From assembly GCF_040493455.1 (NCBI RefSeq), contig NZ_JANFDA010000001.1:372001-436000 (forward strand): 64,000 bases of DNA. The letters are read 5' to 3'. This document shows positions 34,288-43,067 of the stretch, one piece after another; positions within the stretch are counted from its first letter, which is position 1; every line of letters begins with the position of its first letter. This stretch comes from Microcosmobacter sp040493455. Its GTDB lineage: Bacteria > Bacteroidota > Bacteroidia > Flavobacteriales > Flavobacteriaceae. A program made the translations under genes and the position numbers. The notes under the pieces are model-generated. The model saw only the letters and a list, made by a program, of their open reading frames with translations, did not search any database and was not told the DNA's origin.

Positions 34288-35328
34288 CTAGTTTGATGCT
34301 ACTTTTAATGGATTAGAAGCATAGATTTCGTACTCATTTCTATTTCTAAAAATCTGTATTGCTTTGAATACAGCTTCTTTAAAAGAGGTCTCATCCGCCT
34401 TGTTCTTGCCAGCTATTTCATATGCGGTTCCGTGGTCTGGCGAGGTACGCACTTTGCTTAGTCCTGCTGTAAAATTGACACCCTCTCCAAAAGAAATAGT
34501 TTTGAAAGGGATAAGCCCTTGGTCGTGATAAGCAGCTAAGATAGCATCGAAGTTTTTATAAGAATTTGATCCAAAAAAACTATCTGCGGAATAAGGACCA
34601 AACACTAGTTTGCCTTCTTCTTTCAACTTTAATAGTGTAGGTCTTATAATATCATCATCTTCTTTACCAATAACCCCATTGTCGCCAGCATGAGGATTAA
34701 TTCCTAATAAAGCGATTTTTGGCTTAGCAATTTTGAAATCTTTCTTAAGAGTTTCGTGCACTGTATTTACCTTACTTATAATTAAAGCTTCATCGATGTG
34801 ACCTGAAACGTCTTTCACAGGGACATGATCAGTTAACAAGCCAACTCTTAAGTTTTCGGTAATCATAAACATCAAACTTTGACCGCCTAGCTGTTCTGCT
34901 AGATAATCTGTGTGTCCAGGAAACTTGAAGGTTTCGGATTGAATGTTGTGCTTATTTATAGGAGCAGTAACCAGGGCATCAATAGCATTACTCTTAAGCG
35001 CTTTAACTGCAGTTTCTAAAGACTTAATGGCAAATTCACCAATCTTTTTATCTTCTACTCCAAATTTTATATTCACATTGCCCTTCCAGCTGTTGACAAC
35101 ATTTACCTTGCTATGTTTAATCTGGTTAATAGAATTCGCAAAATGAAAATTGATTTTACTGTTAAAGTGCTTTTTAAAGAAAGACATGCTCTGTTGAGAT
35201 GCGAAAATTATAGGCGTACAAAAGTCTAGCATTCGCGGATCTTCAAATGTCTTAATGATAATTTCAGATCCTATCCCATTTAGATCACCAATAGAAATAC
35301 CAACTCTTATTTTTTCCTCTTTTTCCAT
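34288..35328 (-). CDS. pdxA: 4-hydroxythreonine-4-phosphate dehydrogenase
   Basis: A 346-residue NAD-dependent enzyme of pyridoxal phosphate synthesis. Motifs: GISIGDLNGIGSEI at the start, PGHTDYLAEQLG (metal-binding His), LGINPHAGDNGVIGKED and TSPDHGTAYEIAGKNKAD at the active site. Transcribed from a -7 box at 35364-35371 that lies in the gap shared with ribE. Confidence 0.95.
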   Translation of the reverse strand: MEKEEKIRVGISIGDLNGIGSEIIIKTFEDPRMLDFCTPIIFASQQSMSFFKKHFNSKINFHFANSINQIKHSKVNVVNSWKGNVNIKFGVEDKKIGEFAIKSLETAVKALKSNAIDALVTAPINKHNIQSETFKFPGHTDYLAEQLGGQSLMFMITENLRVGLLTDHVPVKDVSGHIDEALIISKVNTVHETLKKDFKIAKPKIALLGINPHAGDNGVIGKEDDDIIRPTLLKLKEEGKLVFGPYSADSFFGSNSYKNFDAILAAYHDQGLIPFKTISFGEGVNFTAGLSKVRTSPDHGTAYEIAGKNKADETSFKEAVFKAIQIFRNRNEYEIYASNPLKVASN

Positions 35329-35363
35329 TAAAGTCCTATCTTTTATCTATAATTTTACCGCGA

Positions 35364-35371
35364 CAAAGGTA
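35364..35371 (-). promoter_or_regulatory. -7 promoter box for pdxA
   Basis: The minus strand reads TACCTTTG, a TAnnTTTG match, 36 bp before the pdxA start. Confidence 0.5.
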
Positions 35372-35386
35372 CGTATTTAAGACACT

Positions 35387-35977
35387 ATGTTTACAGGAAT
35401 TATAGAAGATTTAGGGGTAGTTACTAATCTTGAAACAGAGAAAGATAATCTACACATAACCATAAAGAGCAATATTACTGGAGAATTGAAAATAGACCAG
35501 AGCGTGTCTCATAACGGTGTCTGCTTAACGGTTGTAGATATTAATGCTGAAGAATATACAGTTACAGCAATCAACGAAACATTACAGAAGAGTAATATTG
35601 GAGATTTACAGATTGAGTCTATTGTAAACTTGGAACGCGCCATGAAATTGGGAGATCGCTTGGATGGTCATATTGTTCAAGGACATGTAGACCAAACGGC
35701 TACATGTATTTCTGTAGAATCTGAAAATGGTAGTTGGGTATTTACTTTTGAATATGACACGTCATTAAGCAATATCACTATTGAGAAGGGTTCAATAACA
35801 GTAAATGGTGTAAGCCTTACAGTGGTTAACTCCAAACCAAACCAATTTAGTGTTGCCATAATTCCATATACATATGAGCATACAAGCTTTAAGGATATGA
35901 AAGTTAGTGATATTGTAAACTTAGAGTTTGATGTTGTGGGGAAATATGTAAAACGACTTTTTGAGATGAATAACTAG
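35387..35977 (+). CDS. ribE: Riboflavin synthase alpha subunit
   Basis: A 196-residue enzyme that joins two lumazine molecules to make riboflavin. It consists of two similar barrel domains: MFTGIIEDLGVV... with VSHNGVCLTVVDI, then the second with VNGVSLTVV. The linker VNLERAMKLGDRLDGHIVQGHVD, the most conserved stretch, is intact. It is divergent from pdxA, and ends 3 bp before the converging PID-CTERM-like gene. Confidence 0.95.
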   Translation: MFTGIIEDLGVVTNLETEKDNLHITIKSNITGELKIDQSVSHNGVCLTVVDINAEEYTVTAINETLQKSNIGDLQIESIVNLERAMKLGDRLDGHIVQGHVDQTATCISVESENGSWVFTFEYDTSLSNITIEKGSITVNGVSLTVVNSKPNQFSVAIIPYTYEHTSFKDMKVSDIVNLEFDVVGKYVKRLFEMNN

Positions 35978-35979
35978 AC

Positions 35980-36180
35980 CTAGTTATTAGCGATCTTATA
36001 CTTTTTAATAATACCATAAGCCAAAGCTACCAAGAATAGGATTAGTATTCCATTATCTATGGGTAATCCAGGAGGTGGAGGTGGCATAGGTGGGGGTGGG
36101 TTGCCACCTTGGGCAATACTTACAAAACTTATCGTGCAAAATAAGATTGAGGCGTGTATCTTTTTGTTTTGCAAATTCAT
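35980..36180 (-). CDS. PID-CTERM-like small protein
   Basis: I begin at ATG 36178-36180 (MNLQNKKIHASILFCTISFVSIAQ), which gives a clean signal peptide. The mature part is only ~43 residues: a Pro-rich run (GNPPPPMPPPPPG) followed by LPIDNGILILFLVALAYGI and the basic tail KKYKIANN. That Pro-Ile-Asp + hydrophobic helix + basic end is the PID-CTERM sorting signal known in flavobacteria. It may be cut and anchored by a sortase-like enzyme. A -7 box TATCTTTG is on the minus strand at 36330-36337. Confidence 0.65.
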   Translation of the reverse strand: MNLQNKKIHASILFCTISFVSIAQGGNPPPPMPPPPPGLPIDNGILILFLVALAYGIIKKYKIANN

Positions 36181-36490
36181 ATTATTGCGTAAAAATATTA
36201 AAAAAAGCGAGCCAGCAAAATAAAATCGCTTAAAAAACATCCATAAAAAGTAAAAAAATTCGACAAAATGCAGTTTTTCTTAACATTTATGGGTTTTTAA
36301 GGTTAGCCAACCTACTTTTTTTCAAGTGTCAAAGATAGTTTTTTATTACAAATACTTAACTCAAAACGAATTAATTAATTGTAAAACGCTATAAAAATTT
36401 AGTTAACTGTTATAGACTCATAGGGAGATGCCACAAGTTACTAAAATTATGCAAGAAAAAAACAGTATTGTCAACCTTATTTAAAGAAGC

Positions 36491-36886
36491 TCAGAAGCCC
36501 TTGTTAAAGAACCGAATAAGGCTTTCCTTGTCTCTACTAATTTCGTACAATTTTTCTGTTGCGAGTGTATCTATTATTTCCTGAAATACTTCAACTTCTA
36601 ACAATCGTTCTAAATTTTCATTGACATCTAATGCCAATTGTCTTATGTAGATTTCATCTATTTTTTTAATGTCTGAAATAAAAGCTGCGTAATACCCTAA
36701 ACCTGCTGCAATAACTTTTATTTGATCCAAGGTTAACCGCTCATTATCTAAAGCCTTTTTGAAACCCACTCCAGAATAACTTATATAACTCCCTAATTTG
36801 TTATACGAAATATTTGTTTGTGCCTTTAACATCCTTAACCACTCATGCGCATGAGATATATTCGGATGATCTAATACATGTGCCAT
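36491..36886 (-). CDS. Small helix-turn-helix-like protein
   Basis: A 131-residue helical protein. Residues about 14-62 (HEWLRMLKAQTNISYNKLGSYISYSGVGFKKALDNERLTLDQIKVIAAGLG) fit an Xre-type HTH. The remainder, LERLLEVEVFQEIIDTLATEKLYEIS, is helical and may be a dimer interface. It stands alone; its target is unknown. Confidence 0.55.
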   Translation of the reverse strand: MAHVLDHPNISHAHEWLRMLKAQTNISYNKLGSYISYSGVGFKKALDNERLTLDQIKVIAAGLGYYAAFISDIKKIDEIYIRQLALDVNENLERLLEVEVFQEIIDTLATEKLYEISRDKESLIRFFNKGF

Positions 36887-37435
36887 ACTTTCTTCAAATT
36901 ATAATTAACTAAAAAGCATGATTACTAAGACAGTAACCATATACATTGTATAAGCAATTATAAGCACTAGGGGATGCTATAAAAATTAGAGAGGTTATGG
37001 CTAATATATTAAATAAGAGTAAATTTTTGCACTTCAACGAATAGCTTGAAAGTGTGGAATTTCCGTACTATTCAATAATAATAGCATGTTAAGAAATGTT
37101 GAATTTTCCTACTTTTCGATATACTGCTTATTTATTCGATTTAGACACAGGCGATTTAAGTAAAAACCAATTACTTTGTTATGTAATTTCTTACACAAGA
37201 ATTGTGGGGATTCAGTTGCGTAAGAATGCAAGATTTGGTAAGACTAAAACTTTGACGCCTTTTGTTTTAGCTATTAATCCTATCTTAATAAAAAAAGCCT
37301 TTCTATAAGCAGAAAGGCTTTTTACTGTGATACCAACTAAACCTGCTCTGACTTCGTTCAGTATAAATTTCTTGGTCTTTAAATTTTCCCATAAAAAAAG
37401 ACTCTAGTTTTAACTAAAGCCTTCCCTTAAATTTG
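36887..37435. other. 549-bp gap without a convincing gene
   Basis: It holds the promoter region of the HTH-like gene, a strong hairpin at 37292-37323, and a weak copy of the CTGACTTCG repeat family near 37348. Two similar words of about 25 bp occur near 37049 and 37094, but I cannot give them a role. An open frame on the plus strand (37096-37308) is discussed among the rejected items. Confidence 0.5.
37291..37323. terminator. Bidirectional hairpin, likely terminator for tRNA (CAT)
   Basis: A 13-bp perfect stem, arms 37292-37304 and 37311-37323, containing AGCCTTTCT/AGAAAGGCT, has A before and T after. On the minus strand it lies about 110 bp downstream of the tRNA. Confidence 0.75.
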
Positions 37436-37509
37436 TGGTCCCACCTGGGCTCGAACCAGGGACTTTCTGATTATGAGTCAGATACTCTAACCAACTGAGT
37501 TATAGGACC
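37436..37509 (-). tRNA. tRNA with CAT anticodon (Met, elongator, or Ile2)
   Basis: On the minus strand: acceptor GGTCCTA with TGGGACC (one G-T pair), D arm AACTCAGTTGGTTAGAGT, anticodon stem CTGAC-TCATAAT-style loop with anticodon CAT, T arm CCTGG-TTCGAGC-CCAGG, discriminator A. CCA is not encoded. Elongator Met is the more likely identity, but tRNA-Ile2 (lysidine-modified) has the same anticodon and cannot be excluded. Confidence 0.92.
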
Positions 37510-37600
37510 TATAGGTTGACACCAATCTCTTCATTTGTGAAGAGTGTGCAATATTACTATATATTTTAATACCCTACAAGGATTTTGAATCAATTTAAGC

Positions 37601-37999
37601 CTATGCATCCTGGCAAAGCTCCACCAAAACGCCATTTGTAGATTTGGGATGTAAAAAAGCGATTAGCTTATTATCTGCCCCAGCTTTTGGAGTTTTATGT
37701 ATTAAGTCAAATCCTTCTCCTAACAATCGCTCTATTTCTGCGTCAATATTATCAACGGCAAAAGCGATATGGTGAATGCCTTCACCTCTCTTTTCTATAA
37801 ACTTCGCGATAGGGCTTTCTGCATGTGTAGCTTGTAGTAGTTCAATTTTATTGGGGCCACACTTAAAAAACGATGTTTTTACACCTTCACTTTCTACGTC
37901 TTCGATCTTATAATGTGCCTCACCAAAAAGTGCTTTAAATACATTGTTTGAAGCTTCAATATCTCTTACTGCGATGCCTATATGTTCTATTTTTTTCAT
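37601..37999 (-). CDS. mce: Methylmalonyl-CoA epimerase
   Basis: I start at ATG 37997-37999 (MKKIEHIGIAVRDIEAS), because earlier in-frame starts would run through the rbfA promoter and encode no family residues. The 132-residue VOC-fold enzyme converts (S)- to (R)-methylmalonyl-CoA. Metal ligands: His6 in KIEHIGIAV, the Glu in KIELLQ, and His in GEGIHHIAFAV. The C-terminal FLHPKSTNGVLVELCQ is typical. It is used in propionate metabolism, and is divergent from rbfA. Confidence 0.93.
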   Translation of the reverse strand: MKKIEHIGIAVRDIEASNNVFKALFGEAHYKIEDVESEGVKTSFFKCGPNKIELLQATHAESPIAKFIEKRGEGIHHIAFAVDNIDAEIERLLGEGFDLIHKTPKAGADNKLIAFLHPKSTNGVLVELCQDA

Positions 38000-38076
38000 A
38001 GTTTTTAGTTGAAATAATAACAGATTTGGAACAACTCTTGTGGTTTCAAAAATAGGACAATCCGTATAAATTATAC

Positions 38077-38084
38077 TATTTTTG
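38077..38084 (+). promoter_or_regulatory. -7 promoter box abutting rbfA
   Basis: TATTTTTG matches TAnnTTTG and ends 4 bp before the ATG at 38089, followed by TGGC, almost the same context as at folB. It implies a leaderless transcript. Confidence 0.55.
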
Positions 38085-38088
38085 TGGC

Positions 38089-38481
38089 ATGGAAAGCAAC
38101 AGACAGAAAAAGATAGGAGCACTTTTACAACAAGACTTAGTTGAGGTGCTTCAAAATGCAGCAACGGCAGGAGGCTTAAAAGGAGTTATTATCTCTGTGT
38201 CAAAAGTATCCGTCACGGTAGATTTATCTATTGCAAAAGTTTACTTAAGTATTTTTCCGAATAAAGAAGCAGAGAAACTTCTTGAAGGGATTAAATCCAA
38301 TTCTGGATTAATTAAACACGAACTTGCACAAAGAACAAGACATCAATTAAGACGCATGCCTCAATTAGAGTTTTTTATTGATGACTCACTAGAATATATA
38401 GACAATATTGAACGTTCTCTAAAAGGTGGGGACAATCCTATAGATAATCCAGATTTACTAGATAAACGCAAAAAGTCTTAA
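38089..38481 (+). CDS. rbfA: Ribosome-binding factor A
   Basis: A 130-residue KH-fold factor for 30S maturation. MESNRQKKIGALLQQDLVEVLQNA is the typical start; VSVTVDLSIAKVYLSIFPNKEAEKLLEGI and AQRTRHQLRRMPQLEFFIDDSLEY are the conserved middle and end. The stop is directly followed by the TTG start of the next gene, so the two are coupled. Confidence 0.95.
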   Translation: MESNRQKKIGALLQQDLVEVLQNAATAGGLKGVIISVSKVSVTVDLSIAKVYLSIFPNKEAEKLLEGIKSNSGLIKHELAQRTRHQLRRMPQLEFFIDDSLEYIDNIERSLKGGDNPIDNPDLLDKRKKS

Positions 38482-39684
38482 TTGAACTTTCCTTTATATA
38501 TAGCCAAGCGATATTTAATAAGTAAAAGCAGCAAAAGTGCTATTAACATTATTACGATAATAGCGTCACTAGGTGTGATTATCGCTTCTGCAGCATTACT
38601 TATTGTACTCTCTGGTTTTGCAGGACTTAAGGATTTTAGTCTAGAATTTTCTTCAGTTATTGACCCAGACCTAAAAGTGTTTCCTAAAACAGGTAAAAGA
38701 ATCACGTTAAGTTCAAACGAAGTAGAACAGCTGACAGCTATCCCTGATATAGAATTATTTAGCAAAACAGTTGAGGAACGTGTGGTACTCACCTTTGATG
38801 GTAAACGTCACATCGCCACAATTAAAGGCGTGGATCAGAACTATAGAACAGTTACTCAAATCGACTCTTTGATTCCTCAAGGGAATTGGTTAACACCCAA
38901 TTCTAATGAAGTAGTTTCAGGTTGGGAAATCTCTAATGTATTATCCTTTGGCGTTTTAGATTATGCCAGAGCCTTAAAGGTTTCTGTGCCAAAGCCAGGT
39001 AAAGGACAAATTAGCTCCGCTAGCAGTATTTTTAATTCCGTAAACACGATAAATGTAGGACTCTTCGATATCAACGAAGACCTCAATGGGACTTATGTGT
39101 TTGCAGATATAGGTATGGCGCAGCAGTTGCTAGAGTACGATCCTAATCAAATTAGTAGTATTGAAATAAAACTAAATGAAGGGGCAGATTTAAATAGTGC
39201 GGTTGAAAGCGTTAGCAATATTTTTAATGGTGACGTTGAGGTTAAAACCAGAGATCAATTAAATGATGCGCTCTATAAAATGCTCAATACTGAAAACCTT
39301 ATTGTTTACCTCATATTTACTTTAGTTATAATTATTGCATTATTCAATGTGATTGGTGCAATCATCATGATGATATTAGACAAGAAACAATCACTTCAAA
39401 CGCTTTATAATTTAGGTGTAGAGTTAAGAAGTATTAAACGAATATTTTTCCTTCAAGGGAGTTTAATGACAATCGCTAGTGGCGTAACAGGTTTAATCTT
39501 TGGTTTAATCTTGATTGGGCTCCAGCAACAGTTTGATCTCGTAATGCTAACACCAAGCCTTCCTTACCCAGTACATTTAAAAGTTCTGAATATTCTATTG
39601 GTTTTGGTAACAATAATAGCCTTCGGTGTAATTGCTTCAAAAATAGCTTCGAGTAGAATTACAAAGCAGATGGTTCAGCCTTAA
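38482..39684 (+). CDS. LolC/E-like ABC transporter permease (FtsX domain)
   Basis: A 400-residue inner-membrane permease. TTG at 38482, right after the rbfA stop, is the only suitable start (MNFPLYIAKRYLISKSS). One membrane segment (ITIIASLGVIIASAALLIVLSG) precedes a large periplasmic domain (about residues 45-265), then three C-terminal segments of the FtsX domain (LIVYLIFTLVIIIALFNVIGAIIMMILDKK). LolC/E proteins extract lipoproteins from the inner membrane with the ATPase LolD, which is not encoded nearby. Confidence 0.88.
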   Translation: MNFPLYIAKRYLISKSSKSAINIITIIASLGVIIASAALLIVLSGFAGLKDFSLEFSSVIDPDLKVFPKTGKRITLSSNEVEQLTAIPDIELFSKTVEERVVLTFDGKRHIATIKGVDQNYRTVTQIDSLIPQGNWLTPNSNEVVSGWEISNVLSFGVLDYARALKVSVPKPGKGQISSASSIFNSVNTINVGLFDINEDLNGTYVFADIGMAQQLLEYDPNQISSIEIKLNEGADLNSAVESVSNIFNGDVEVKTRDQLNDALYKMLNTENLIVYLIFTLVIIIALFNVIGAIIMMILDKKQSLQTLYNLGVELRSIKRIFFLQGSLMTIASGVTGLIFGLILIGLQQQFDLVMLTPSLPYPVHLKVLNILLVLVTIIAFGVIASKIASSRITKQMVQP

Positions 39685-40673
39685 GCAAATTGATAGCCGC
39701 TGAATTTCTCTAAAACTTCATCAAAAGCTGCAAAGACATCTTTAGAATCATCGCTGGTAACCATTTTCATACGGTATTCTTTAAAATGCGGAATACCTTT
39801 AAAGTAATTGGTATAGTGGCGTCTTGTTTCAAAAACACCAAGTTTTTCACCTTTCCAATCTATAGACATTTGTAAGTGACGACGAGCAGCTTCTACACGT
39901 TCTTCAAGAGTAATTGGAGGTAAGTGCGAACCTGTTTCAAAATAATGCTTTACTTGCTTGAAAAACCATGGATTTCCAATAGAAGCTCTTCCAATCATAG
40001 CGCCATCTAGACCATAAGCATCTCGCATTTCTGCTGCTTTTTCAGGAGAGTCAACGTCACCATTCCCAAAGACAGGAATGTGCATTCTCGGATTGTTCTT
40101 TACTTCGGCAATAGGTTTCCAGTCTGCAAAACCTTTGTACATCTGGGCACGTGTTCTTCCGTGAATTGAAATAGCTTTACAGCCAACATCCTGTAGTCGT
40201 TCGGCAACTTCAACAATTTTTATAGAATCATGGTCCCAACCCAACCTGGTTTTTACAGTCACTGGTAATTTCGTGCGCTTTACCATTTCGGCAGTAAGCT
40301 TTTCCATGAGACAAATATCCTTCAGGATGCCTGCTCCAGCACCTTTACTGACAACCTTTTTTACTGGGCAACCAAAGTTGATATCAATGATATCTGGATT
40401 GGACTTTTCCACAATATCTACAGCCTCTAGCATACTATCGAGATTGGCACCAAATATTTGAATCCCTACTGGGCGTTCTTTCTCATAAATATCTAGCTTC
40501 ATAGTACTCTTAGCAGCATTACGAATCAAGCCTTCAGAAGAAATAAATTCGGTATACACCACATCAGCACCTTGCTCCTTGCATAATGCTCTAAAAGGAG
40601 GGTCGCTTACATCTTCCATTGGTGCTAACAACAATGGAAAATCTGGTAATTCTATATCGCCAATTTTCACCAT
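39681..40673 (-). CDS. dusB: tRNA-dihydrouridine synthase
   Basis: A 330-residue FMN enzyme that reduces uridine in the tRNA D loop. FLLAPMEDVSDPPFRALCKE-type start, the catalytic Cys in DINFGCPVKKVVSKGAGAGIL, VTVKTRLGWD, ISIHGRTRAQMYKGFADW and MIGRASIGNPWFF are all present. The stop overlaps the LolC/E-like gene's stop region by 4 bp (converging). It follows the M28 peptidase gene directly. Confidence 0.94.
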   Translation of the reverse strand: MVKIGDIELPDFPLLLAPMEDVSDPPFRALCKEQGADVVYTEFISSEGLIRNAAKSTMKLDIYEKERPVGIQIFGANLDSMLEAVDIVEKSNPDIIDINFGCPVKKVVSKGAGAGILKDICLMEKLTAEMVKRTKLPVTVKTRLGWDHDSIKIVEVAERLQDVGCKAISIHGRTRAQMYKGFADWKPIAEVKNNPRMHIPVFGNGDVDSPEKAAEMRDAYGLDGAMIGRASIGNPWFFKQVKHYFETGSHLPPITLEERVEAARRHLQMSIDWKGEKLGVFETRRHYTNYFKGIPHFKEYRMKMVTSDDSKDVFAAFDEVLEKFSGYQFA

Positions 40674-41918
40674 TTAAAACTGTAAATCAAATTCTAACGA
40701 TTCTCCACTTCTATCAACCACAACTTTTGTGGTATCGCCTTCATCAAAGATAGATAATGCTTTCATATAACTCATCATATCGGTTACAGCACTATCGCCC
40801 AACTTTATTACAATATCGCCCTTTTGCAGCCCTGCTTTTTTTGCAGGCTTATCTTCAGAAACCCCATCGATACGCATCCCTTTTCCATCAAAAAGATAAT
40901 CTGGAATAACGCCAAGACCAACTTTAAATCGCGGTACTTCTTCACTTTCGTTTTTAGTGGTTCGGAACGCGAGCTTGCTATTATCATCCAAATCTGAAAT
41001 AATATCATATAGATAATTGGAGATCATTTCCATTCCTTCATAATTCAGTTTTTCGGAATCATCGCTTGGCTTGTGATAATCCTCATGCTGACCAGTAAAG
41101 AAATGTAACACAGGAATATCGTTCAAATAAAAAGAAGTTTGATCACTTGGACCAACACCAGATTCTTTCTGCACTAATTTAAAGCTGTTGTTATGGGATT
41201 GCAACACTTGCTTGAACATTGGAGACGTTCCTACGCCATAAACAGCTAGTGTACTATCTTGTTTTAATCGACCAACCATATCCATATTGATCATATAGTT
41301 TATGGACTTAATATCTAAGGTTGGGTTTTTCACAAAGTAATTAGACCCAATTAGTCCCATTTCTTCACCAGAAAATGCAATAAACAAGTAGTTGTTGAGG
41401 TCTTTCTTGTCTGCAGTTGTATTCTTTACCTTAAGTCTGTTAGCCAAATCCAACATAATGGCTACACCACTAGCATTATCATCGGCACCATTGTGTATTT
41501 GTTTTTCTTCACCTCTATACAATGAGCCATCTCCACCATGACCTAAATGATCATAATGTGCGCCAATGACAACAGTAGTTTTGGCATTGTTATCTATATA
41601 ACCAATAACATTTCTACCAGAGATATAGCCATCTTCATCTTTAGAAAACTCAACATCTTTGTGCGGATCTGTTTTTGGTTTGAAGTTAAACGATTGTATG
41701 TAGCCGTCTGTGCCTTTAGGTGCAACATCCATTTCTTTAAATCGCTGCCCTATATATTTAGCGGCTAATATTTCTCCTTCGGTTCCTGTTTGCCTTCCTT
41801 CAAGTTTGTCGTCAGCGAGATAAACAACATCTTTTTCCATATTATTCTGAGGCGTAGCATTTTGCTTTTTGCAGCCAAAGGCAACAATTAAAGCCAAAAG
41901 CATTAGAATCTTTTTCAT
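40674..41918 (-). CDS. M28 aminopeptidase with PDZ domain, lipoprotein
   Basis: Start at ATG 41916-41918 gives lipoprotein signal MKKILMLLALIVAFGC (Cys16); a start 21 bp further up is less suited. Metal ligands of M28: His and Asp in VIGAHYDHLGHGG and HNGADDNASG, catalytic Glu in AFSGEEMGLIGSNYF, and further ligands in YMINMDMVGRL and LHFFTGQHEDYH. C-terminal PDZ (KPAKKAGLQKGDIVIKLGDSAV). It probably cleaves N-terminal residues of peptides at the cell envelope. It is followed by dusB with no gap. Confidence 0.92.
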   Translation of the reverse strand: MKKILMLLALIVAFGCKKQNATPQNNMEKDVVYLADDKLEGRQTGTEGEILAAKYIGQRFKEMDVAPKGTDGYIQSFNFKPKTDPHKDVEFSKDEDGYISGRNVIGYIDNNAKTTVVIGAHYDHLGHGGDGSLYRGEEKQIHNGADDNASGVAIMLDLANRLKVKNTTADKKDLNNYLFIAFSGEEMGLIGSNYFVKNPTLDIKSINYMINMDMVGRLKQDSTLAVYGVGTSPMFKQVLQSHNNSFKLVQKESGVGPSDQTSFYLNDIPVLHFFTGQHEDYHKPSDDSEKLNYEGMEMISNYLYDIISDLDDNSKLAFRTTKNESEEVPRFKVGLGVIPDYLFDGKGMRIDGVSEDKPAKKAGLQKGDIVIKLGDSAVTDMMSYMKALSIFDEGDTTKVVVDRSGESLEFDLQF

Positions 41919-41954
41919 TCCTGACTTATTTTTGTGCAAAACTAAGCATTAGGC

Positions 41955-43067
41955 ATGAAACTAAGACTGACCTTTATCATAATTGTACTATTGGTAGGCA
42001 CTTCTTGTAAAGAAGATGCAAAACAAAACGAAGAAAAACAGGTGGAAACCTCTTCAGTAGAAGTTCAAAAAGACTCTTTGATTTATCCTGAGGAAACGCA
42101 TTTCAAATCTTTAAGGCAAGTCACTTTTGGAGGTGATAATGCTGAAGCATATTGGAGTTTTGATGACAAGCAATTAGTTTTTCAGTCCAATAATAAGAAC
42201 TGGAATGTTGGATGCGATCAAATGTTTTTGATGAATGTTGATGAAACCTTTAAAGACAAGGTTCCTCCAATGATAAGTACTGGAAAAGGACGAACGACTT
42301 GCTCATACTTTTTACCAGATAATAAACACATTATTTATGCGTCAACACATTTGGAGCAAGATGAATGTCCAGATGCACCATTGCGTCAAAACGGTAAATA
42401 TGTATGGCCAATCTACGACAGCTATGACATTTTTGTAGCTGATCTGGAAGGAAATATTGTGAATCAATTGACTCATGAAGTAGGATACGATGCAGAACCT
42501 ACAGTATCTCCAAAAGGCGACAAAATTGTATTTACATCTACACGAAGTGGAGATTTGGAGTTATATACCATGAATCTTGACGGGTCTGATGTAAAACAAA
42601 TTACAAACGAATTGGGATATGATGGCGGTGCTTTCTTTTCGCCAGATGGAACTAAATTAATTTTCCGTTCGTCTAGGCCAAAAACGGATGAAGAAATTAA
42701 AAATTACAAAGATCTTCTGGCTCAAGGACTGGTAGAACCAACGGATATGGAGTTGTACATCTGTAACGCAGATGGTAGTGATTTGAGACAACTTACAGAT
42801 CTTGGCAATGCTAATTGGAGTCCATTCTTTCATCCATCGGGAGAAAAAATTTTGTTTTCTTCGAATTTTGAAGCTGAGCGTGGCTTTCCGTTCAATTTAT
42901 ATATGATAGACATTGATGGAAAGAACTTAAAGCGTATTACTCATGGTGAAACTTTTGACGCCTTTCCTGTATTCTCTAATGATGGAAAATATTTAGCATT
43001 TTCATCGAACCGAAACAATGGTGGTGGTCGAGATACTAATTTGTTTATTGCTGAGTGGCAAGATTAG
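41955..43067 (+). CDS. PD40/TolB-like propeller lipoprotein
   Basis: A 370-residue lipoprotein (signal ending LLVGTSC, Cys18). The body has repeated PD40 units: PTVSPKGDKIVFTSTRSGDLELYTMNLDGSDVKQIT, GGAFFSPDGTKLIFRSSR, WSPFFHPSGEKILFSSN, PVFSNDGKYLAFSSNR, which close as a six-bladed TolB-type propeller. Such proteins bind partner proteins or peptides in the periplasm. Divergent from the M28 peptidase; converging with the TonB receptor gene. Confidence 0.85.
   Translation: MKLRLTFIIIVLLVGTSCKEDAKQNEEKQVETSSVEVQKDSLIYPEETHFKSLRQVTFGGDNAEAYWSFDDKQLVFQSNNKNWNVGCDQMFLMNVDETFKDKVPPMISTGKGRTTCSYFLPDNKHIIYASTHLEQDECPDAPLRQNGKYVWPIYDSYDIFVADLEGNIVNQLTHEVGYDAEPTVSPKGDKIVFTSTRSGDLELYTMNLDGSDVKQITNELGYDGGAFFSPDGTKLIFRSSRPKTDEEIKNYKDLLAQGLVEPTDMELYICNADGSDLRQLTDLGNANWSPFFHPSGEKILFSSNFEAERGFPFNLYMIDIDGKNLKRITHGETFDAFPVFSNDGKYLAFSSNRNNGGGRDTNLFIAEWQD

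Noticed and set aside
37096..37308. Open frame of 70 codons on the plus strand
   Set aside because: No family resemblance, no visible promoter or ribosome site, and its last codons are made by the terminator hairpin at 37292-37323. More likely non-coding.
37436..37509. Firm call of tRNA-Ile2
   Set aside because: The anticodon CAT alone cannot separate elongator Met from lysidine-modified Ile2; the call is left open with Met preferred.
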